Positions 57,801 to 64,000 of a DNA stretch of 64,000 bases are shown here, piece after piece. The stretch comes from Aristolochia californica (Eukaryota; Streptophyta; Magnoliopsida; Piperales; Aristolochiaceae): NCBI GenBank assembly GCA_029961685.1, contig JARWKL010000008.1, positions 9,860,501 through 9,924,500 on the forward strand. Reading direction: 5' to 3'. Position 1 is the first letter of the stretch. Every line of letters starts with the position of its first letter. The notes below the pieces were generated by a model. That model saw only the letters and a program-made list of their open reading frames with translations. It was not told the origin of the DNA and ran no database searches. A program made the translations under genes and the position numbers.

Positions 57801-58650
57801 CAATTCAAACAAGGTTGAGTCGCCTACACGGGCGTCCATTAGCCAACGAAACCCGACCCCCATCACTGACGAGGTACAGTTCATAGTGACTGCGAAGTTA
57901 TATGGGGCTCTACCAGGGGTCTTCGGTGAATTTGGATTTGATGTGTGTGTGTTTTCATTGTTTAGTGCATATGCATTAGTGAAAATTATTTAATTAATTT
58001 TGAAATGTGTGAGAATGTTGTTGAGAATTTTTGAAGTGCTATGAAATATTTTTGCCATGTGGTGAGGAGATTCGGGTATTATACATATCCACCACATGGT
58101 ATTTTTTTTATGGTTTGTGTTTCGGGTTTACGGTTTAGGCTAAGGGTTTAGGGTATTTTAGGGATTAAGATTTTTAAGGTTTAGGGGGTTTATGGTTTTT
58201 AAGATTTTGGGGGTTTTGTGTTTTTAAGCTCTAGGGTTTTTTAGGTTTTGGGGAGGGGGGGGGGGGGGGGGGGGGGTAGGGTTTTGGGCTTTTAAGGTAT
58301 TAAGTTCTGGAATTAGTGTTTAGGGGTTTTTAGTCCAATTCAAACAAGGTTGAGTCGCCTACACGGGCGTCCATTAGCCAACGAAACCCGACACCCATCA
58401 CTGACGAGGTACAGTTCATAGTGACTGCGAAGTTATATGGGGCTCTACCAGGGGTCTTCGGTGAATTTGGATTTGATGTGTGTGTGTTTTCTTTGTTTAG
58501 TGCATATGCATTAGTGAAAATTATTTAATTAATTTTGAAATGTGTGAGAATGTTGTTGAGAATTTTTGAAGTGCTATGAAATATTTTTGCCATGTGGTGA
58601 GGAGAGTCGGGTATTATACATATCCACCACATGGTATTTTTTTTATGGTT
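57535..58650. repeat. Tandem duplication of about 535-540 bp in the Harbinger
   Basis: Two copies, about 57535-58100 and 58101-58650. Both contain TAGGGTTTTGGGCTTTTAAG, CGCCTACACGGGCGTCC and CATGTGGTGAGGAGA and are nearly identical across the unique 380-bp part. A G22 run (58255-58276) lies at the internal junction. Confidence 0.9.
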
Positions 58651-58723
58651 TGTGTTTCCGTGACGAGTAAAGGTTGTCTGATAAAGTTTTTTCCGTGAGG
58701 ACCGTATCGGATTTAGATTATAC

Positions 58724-59703
58724 ATGGCTGCAAGAAGACAACCAAGTGGTCGAACATATGATATTTGGACATTCGATGATGATAGCAAAATGCTCGATCT
58801 CTTGGTCGAGCAGGTCAATCTAGGGAACAAGTTGCCTAACGGGGTGTGGAAGCATGAGGTATACATGGACTGTGTAAATAAGTTCAATGAAGACACAGTC
58901 ATGAAAAAAATTGTTTAGCGGGTGAAGAACCGAACAAGAGCATGGAAGAAAACATACCAAACGGTAACGAGCTGTATCAACACTAGTGGGTTTGGTTGGG
59001 ATGCAACCACACAACGAGTTACTGCATGTAATTTTGTATGGCTTGATTACATAAAGGTCAGTAAATCTGTATGGCTCGACTATATGACGTACTATAAAAT
59101 ATTTTTTATGTTTTTCGCGTTAGTATAACTCTATTCCAAGACGTCTAAATGATGTTTTATTCTTGTAGGAGCATAAAGATGCTGAGAAGTACAGACGTGA
59201 AGGCTGCCCCCTATACGACAAATTAGCTGTGGTGGTGGGAAACACAATAGCGGTAGGGTCAGGAGCTGCAACCTTTGTAGATCAGGGCGATGAGGTGATC
59301 CGTGAATCGGAACATGTCCCGATGGATGAGCCAGCGGATGTTGATATAGTTAGGGATACTCCATCACCATTATTAAGCATGGATGAGTCTCTAGGTAATC
59401 AATCTGAAAGAAGTAAACGGTCATCTTCAAGTCGTCGTAGAAAGAGAACCGAAATGCCCGATAACGACACTAGAGCAGAATTTTTTATGCAATACATCGA
59501 ATTGCTCAGACATTTCAGAATTTCATAATGAAAGACGATATTGTAAGAGGTTGCGTCAACGCCCTCAGGGAAATCCCGGACTTGCCTACAGAATTGAAGT
59601 ATCGCGCTCCTTCATGGTTGGATACACCAACTAAGAAGGTCATGTTTATGGAAATGACAGTGGAAGAGCGGGTTGAGTGGCTTAAATTTTTTTTTGAAAA
59701 CTA
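58724..59703 (+). pseudogene. Harbinger ORF1: Myb/SANT-like DNA-binding protein
   Basis: Exon 1 58724-59056 and exon 2 59169-59703, with GT-AG ends and matching phase. It has the Myb/SANT-like layout: IWTFDDDSKMLDLLVEQVNL near the start, VKNRTRAWKKTYQ, GFGWDATTQRVTA, VWLDYIK, then EHKDAEKYR. A TAG at 58916-58918 interrupts exon 1, where most relatives have a coding residue. A frameshift near 59515-59527 separates the C-terminal part (MKDDIVRGCVNALREIPDLP to the stop at about 59703). The family protein helps the transposase enter the nucleus or bind ends. Confidence 0.88.
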
Positions 59704-59872
59704 ATTGTAATGCGTTATAAATACACTATTTTTTTGGAATATTATTATGTAGTAGACATGATATTTGAATTATGATGTTGCAAAACTTATTAGTATGGTT
59801 TGTATTTAAATTTGATATGTTGTTGTGTTTATATATTGCATAGATAAATATGGTGTTTTGAGTATGGATGTG

Positions 59873-60090
59873 GAATGTGATTGAATGTAGGATGTGGATG
59901 TGATTGAATGTAGGATGTGGATGAATGTAGGATGTGGATGTGATTGAATGTAGGATGTGGATGAATGTAGGATGTGATTGAATGTAGGATGTGGAATGTG
60001 GATGAATGTAGGATGTGATTGAATGTAGGATGTGTGAATGTGGATGAATGTAGGATGTGATTGAATGTAGGATGTGGGAATGTGGATGAA
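59873..60090. repeat. Minisatellite
   Basis: Irregular repeats of GAATGTAGGATGTG with GTGATT or GTGGAT spacers, about ten units, between the two Harbinger genes. Confidence 0.9.
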
Positions 60091-60148
60091 TATGGTTGTT
60101 TATAGGTGTGATTGCAAATAGGTTATGATTGAAGATTGATGTTTACTC

Positions 60149-61572
60149 GTGTTTATGAATTTTAGGCGATTGAATTTGTGGATTTCCATGGATACTATGA
60201 CAGACGATGAAAAGGTTGCAATTATGGTTGCATTCACAACTTTGATGATCGCCATGGAAAGATACTATATGTACCATTGCAACAAACGTGTACCACGTTC
60301 TTGTGGGATGAATGGTCCATTGTATTTGCAAAAGGCACTAGACAAATCTCCAGTTAAATTTCGTAAAGTGTACAAGATGAACCAACTGGTATTTCACAAA
60401 TTCGCAGATATACTTTCTAGTAAAGGGTTTTTATCAGCCACAAAGACCATCTCAGTTGAAGAAAAACTTGCATATTTCCTCCTAACTGTTGGTCAAGGAC
60501 AAGTGTATAGTGTCACAGCAGAGATGTTTGATAGATCAAACTGGACGATAAGTAAGTATTTCAACAAGGTGTTGGATGCAATCCTCAAACTTCACTTTGA
60601 TTACGTCAAACGGCCTTCGGAACGCACACACTCGAAGATTTTAACAAATTCAATATTTTATCCCTACTTCAAGGTAACATCACTTCCTATAACTAAATAA
60701 TTTTACATTAATATACAAAGTTAGTAAATATTAATTGAAAATGTATAATTAGGATTGTATTGGAGCTATTGATGGAACTCATATCAAAGCCAACATTCCA
60801 CTTGAAGATCAACCAAGGTTTTGGAATAGAAAAGGTTATCTCACAAAATGTGATGGCTGCATGTTCATTTGATATGCAATTCACTTATGTACTTGCTGGA
60901 TGGGAGGGGTCAACAGCCGATTCCCGTGTATTGAAGGATGCATTGACTCATCAAGATAAAATCTTTGTACCTGAAGGTAAGTAATATATTTTTATGCAGT
61001 AATTTTTTATCTATTTTATCTTCAATTATTTTATGTGGTATATAATTTTTATTATAGGAAAATATTATATAGTCGATGCTGGTTATGCAAATCTTCCGGG
61101 ATTTTTGGCTCCATATCGAGGAACCTGATATCATCTGCAAGAATTTGGAGATAATATTCCTAGAAATGAAAAAGAATTATTCAACCGAAGACATTCATCT
61201 TTACGGAATATTATTGAGCGAACTTTTGGTGCTTTAAAAGCTCGATTTCAAATATTAAAAGGCACTCCTCCATTTTCTTTTAAGATCCAGGTGAAAATTG
61301 TACATGCTTGTTGCATATTGCACAATTATATACGTGCAGAAGATTATGATGATATATTTGAAGATGAAGATGATAATTCGGGTGGCGAGCTCGGTGGAGG
61401 AGGTGATGCGGTCCAATTAGGTGCAATGGATGATACAGACAGTGACGATTGCGATGATCTTGAGGATGTGGGTAGCCAAGTAACAAGCATTCGGAGGCAG
61501 AGTGCATTAGAATCCACAAGAGCCGCACAATTTCGAGATGCCATATCGACATCCATGTGGAACGATAAATGA
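60149..61572 (+). pseudogene. Harbinger transposase (DDE_Tnp_4 type)
   Basis: Exons 60149-60673, 60753-60976 and 61058-61572, all with GT-AG junctions. The N-terminal helical region includes VYKMNQLVFHKFADIL and SVTAEMFDRSNWTISKYFNK. The catalytic residues are visible: CIGAIDGTHI (first Asp), YIVDAGYANLPGFLAPY (second Asp) and IIERTFGALKARFQIL (Glu). There are two lesions: a 2-bp loss near 60843 shifts the frame before MAACSFDMQFTYVLAGWEGS, and TGA at 61126-61128 falls in the YRGT-YHL motif. The acidic C-terminal tail is unremarkable. Without these it would be full length. Confidence 0.92.
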
Positions 61573-62156
61573 TAGTTTACTCTTATTACTTTTGAACATG
61601 CATAATTTATATGTACTAAACTTGTAACTCTTTGATTGTAATATTAAAGGCACGAACTCGTTATTTGAATAATTTTTTTTAGGTTATTTTAAAAGTTGTA
61701 TATGTATTTATTTATTATTTTATTTTATTTTATTACTATATTAAACTTCATATTTATGTCTCTGGTAAATAAAATATAATTAAAGTATGCATTTGATTAA
61801 TATATCATCATTAATTATGTCAAAATATATTATTAATTAATACAATACAAATCTATCTTATGTTATTAATAAAATATTTTTTATTCATTAATCAGAATTT
61901 TTTTTATTCACTCTATTGTATTAGTGATTTAATAGTGGTAATTAAAATATTGTTAACTCAGACACTTTGGTTTAATTAGTTCATTTTTATAATTATTAAA
62001 ATCAATAATTTTAAATTTCTATAAGATGAAGATGAAGATTAAGTTGTCTTGACTAACACCCATTTCGAAGATGAAGATCATGTAGATACATAAGATGAAG
62101 ATGAAGATGAAGATGAAGTTGAAGATCAAATTTTCATTTTGTTGACTAACCCCCCC
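61573..62156. other. Harbinger 3' end
   Basis: AT-rich non-coding sequence followed by GAAGATGAAGAT repeats (62024-62127) and the right terminal inverted repeat. Confidence 0.8.
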
Positions 62157-62313
62157 TTAGACAAGATCATATACTCTCTCTAAGGAGGCCTAGGGTTGGA
62201 GCTCCTTCAAAGGCTCACGTTCCTACATCATTGGGTGTTCTAAGACCCCCAAATCCTTCTCTTCTTCGTCAGCCAATCTGGAAGCTAGGGGAGATCACCG
62301 GGTGACTCGATCC

Positions 62314-62757
62314 ATGGCAAAAGAACCTAACATCGTGGTATCAGATAGGACCACCATTGGCAATTCCTCTTCCCCTACAGAAATTTGGAATTTTGTGGAA
62401 GAGAACCATGCTGATCTACAATCTCAAATCAATGGCCTTGATGACAAATTTCAGATGTTGCTGTCCCGAGTGGAGGAGGGTTTTGCTCAGCTTTCCGCCC
62501 AGATGGCTTCTTCCTCACACACAGCAGAACATCACCACCCTCAGCCCCCGCCACCACTTCCACCCCTGCGCCAAAACACCTCCACCTTGTCGGGGCATCA
62601 ATCCAGCAACCCCTACCGTTCCCAGGTACACAAAGCTTGATTTTCCATCGTATGATGGGTCTTCCGACCCTTTAATGTGGTTACACAGGTGTGATCATTT
62701 CTTTTCCAATCAAGGAACTCTGCCCGAGGGCAAGGTTCAATTAGCTGCCTTCCACAT
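62314..62757 (+). pseudogene. Element H gag, N-terminal part
   Basis: The Met at 62314 is within the LTR: MAKEPNIVVSDRTTIGNSSS spans the LTR end and PBS. A coiled-coil-like segment (FVEENHADLQSQINGLDDKF), a His/Pro-rich stretch and, after a frameshift near 62635, KLDFPSYDGSSDPLMWLHRC follow. It ends at VQLAAFHI where element G resumes. Confidence 0.88.
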
Positions 62758-63586
62758 TATTTCAAGGATTTCGTTGAAGGTCTTACATAGTCTTTCGACA
62801 AATTGGTATTATTTGTGGTGGTGGATATGTTCTCCAAGTATGCTCACTTTATCCCCATGGCACATCCATATACGACATCCATAGTGGCATAGATATTCCT
62901 CGAGCATATTGTTCGTTTACATGGCATTCCAAAATCAATTGTTAGTGATCGTGATGCGGTATTACCAACACTTTTTGGCGGGAAATTTTTCGTCTATGTG
63001 GCACCTAGTTGAAATTCTCATCATCCTATCACCCCCAAATAGACGGCCAAACAGAGGTGGTTAACTGCACCGTGGAAATGTATCTCCAATGTCTTATGGG
63101 CGATTGCCCTAAAAACTGGGTTCTATGGCGACCGTGGGCTTAATATTGTTACAACACTTCCTTCCACACCCCTTGCAGTGTGCTCCCTTCCACGTTCCAT
63201 ATGGAAGAGATCCTCCACAGCTTCTATCGTATACTACGGGCTCCACCCGAGTGGACACTATTGATCAGGCACAAATTGATCAGGACCAAGTGCTTCAAAT
63301 ATTTTGGCTTGCCTCCTCAAAGCACAAGTTCGTATGAAGGACTTCTATGACAAGGGACACAGGGATATCGTATGCAAAGAAGGGGACTACGTATGGTTAC
63401 GCCTACAACCTTACCGCCAACACTCACTTGCCGGCCAACGCCAAAATAAACTTTCCCCAAAGTACTTTGGGCCTTTCTCTATTATTCGGTGCATCAGGCC
63501 AGTCACCAATCAATTGCGACTTCACACCACGGCCAAACTTCATGATGTCTTCCATGATGTTCTCTCACCCCCAACTTGAGTGGAAG
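62758..63586 (+). pseudogene. Element G integrase, piece 3, and C-terminus
   Basis: Resumes with S-(M)-DFVEGL, then LVLFVVVDMFSKYAHFIPMA, FLEHIVRLHGIPKSIVSDRD, and [35 protein letters not shown] and KLHDVFHDVL close it. This is the integrase core and tail, closest to element C. Several stops and frameshifts. It ends at a copia-type LTR. Confidence 0.88.
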
Positions 63587-63978
63587 TATTGGAAGATGGG
63601 CCCAAGCCCACAAGACCAAGGAAGACGCACACATCCAAGTGTGTGGAAGATGGGCTCAAATCCACAAGACCAAGGAAGGCCAACACACCAAACAGAGGTG
63701 GCAGATGACTCGAGCTCACAGACAAAGGAGAAGGCCAATAGACCCACACAATTATGGCAGGATGGTAAATAAAGAATCATCTCATAGAGATGGCATTGAT
63801 GTAATTAGTTTAAGTTCCAAGGGTATAATTATTATATTATATTTTTATCAATCTTTAAATTGAGCTTCAAGGGGAGGCTTAGGACTATAAGTCCATAACC
63901 TCTTCTTCCTTCTATTTTTTCCAATGGGTCTCTCTCTCTTTTTCTCCATGCGCTAAATTCATGGAGTCTTGAAAATCA
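63587..63978 (+). repeat. Copia-type LTR (family I), copy 2
   Basis: Begins TATTGGAAGATGGGCCC (first G of TG lost). It holds two CCACAAGACCAAGGAAG units and ends GAAAATCA, followed by TAGTGTCAAGC, a decayed PBS. The right half matches 5776-6008. The left half resembles the E LTR. The element continues outside the window. Confidence 0.6.
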
Positions 63979-64000
63979 ATAGTGTCAAGCTAAATCCATG

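Larger units (their letters stand above)
56380..62156 (+). mobile_element. PIF/Harbinger DNA transposon, full length
   Basis: 5777 bp with perfect 16-bp terminal inverted repeats (GGGGGGGTTAGTCAAC) and a TTA duplication on both sides (56377-56379 and 62157-62159). It encodes a Myb/SANT-like protein and a DDE transposase, the two proteins usual for this superfamily. It is inserted in the LTR of element H. Both genes carry a small number of lesions, so this copy is non-autonomous. Confidence 0.95.
56176..62757 (+). mobile_element. Element H: truncated gypsy (5' LTR plus partial gag), hosting a Harbinger
   Basis: The LTR starts TGTTATGGACTCC at 56176 and ends at 62332. Without the Harbinger it is 377 bp. 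PBS TGGTATCAGA lies at 62336-62345. Gag follows to 62757 and then stops abruptly, with no pol and no 3' LTR. TATTT occurs on both sides (56171-56175 and 62758-62762), and element G resumes at the expected residue. Confidence 0.82.

Noticed and set aside
59873..60090. Regularly repeated short units resembling a CRISPR array
   Set aside because: The spacers are themselves repeats (GTGATT/GTGGAT), the unit length is about 14-20 bp and irregular, and it lies within a plant transposon. It is a minisatellite.

Overview
This window is plant nuclear DNA, from a flowering plant that I cannot name to species. The evidence is a GT-AG gene with 16 coding exons encoding a ubiquitin-like-domain protein, plant-type LTR retrotransposons (Ty1/copia, chromodomain Ty3/gypsy, Athila-type), a PIF/Harbinger DNA transposon, a tRNA-derived SINE and TTTAGGG-like repeats. 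I found only one host gene that looks functional.

Layout. 1-9600: old repeat debris. It holds an Ty1/copia tail with its LTR, an inverted copia gag remnant, two related solo-type LTRs (1919-2219, 7518-7831), a truncated Harbinger relative (about 3040-4145), a 28-residue ubiquitin fragment (4415-4500) and several short tandem duplications. 9600-21830: the host gene, minus strand, a BAG6/Scythe-like (CIP73-like) protein. All 16 coding exons join in frame to 2943 nt (980 residues plus stop). A 5' UTR intron of about 3.2 kb lies ahead of the start codon. One intron carries a LINE-type RNase H relic that was itself hit by a SINE. 21830-23720: intergenic, with purine-rich patches.

23721-64000: a nest of mobile elements whose order can be read from target-site duplications (TSDs). 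Element A (gypsy, minus, 23721-28942) and solo LTR J (29172-29819, TSD GTAGG) come first. An old gypsy integrase gene G is split into three pieces (29860-30063, 56069-56175, 62758-63586). Athila-type element F (30064-56068, TSD ATATG) sits in G. Inside F are gypsy B (32575-37867, TSD GAGGC), gypsy C (39153-50458, whose 5' LTR position is occupied by a TRIM-like mini-element) and the non-autonomous E (51220-53891, TSD TAAGC). Gypsy D (44668-49993) is inside C. A second insertion into G is the truncated gypsy H (56176-62757, TSD TATTT), whose LTR was in turn hit by a 5.8-kb PIF/Harbinger element (56380-62156, TSD TTA, 16-bp perfect terminal inverted repeats). A further copia-type LTR runs to the window end.

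Most element proteins carry stops or frameshifts, so the block looks like a repeat graveyard beside a conserved gene. Points of most interest: gypsy LTRs that appear to encode the Gag N-terminus and read through the primer-binding site; the C/TRIM chimera inside one TSD; the H insertion with a TSD but no 3' LTR; the Athila derivative with an apparent in-frame loss of reverse transcriptase; and a Harbinger leader made of a pyrimidine tract plus a telomere-like intron, shared with a second copy.
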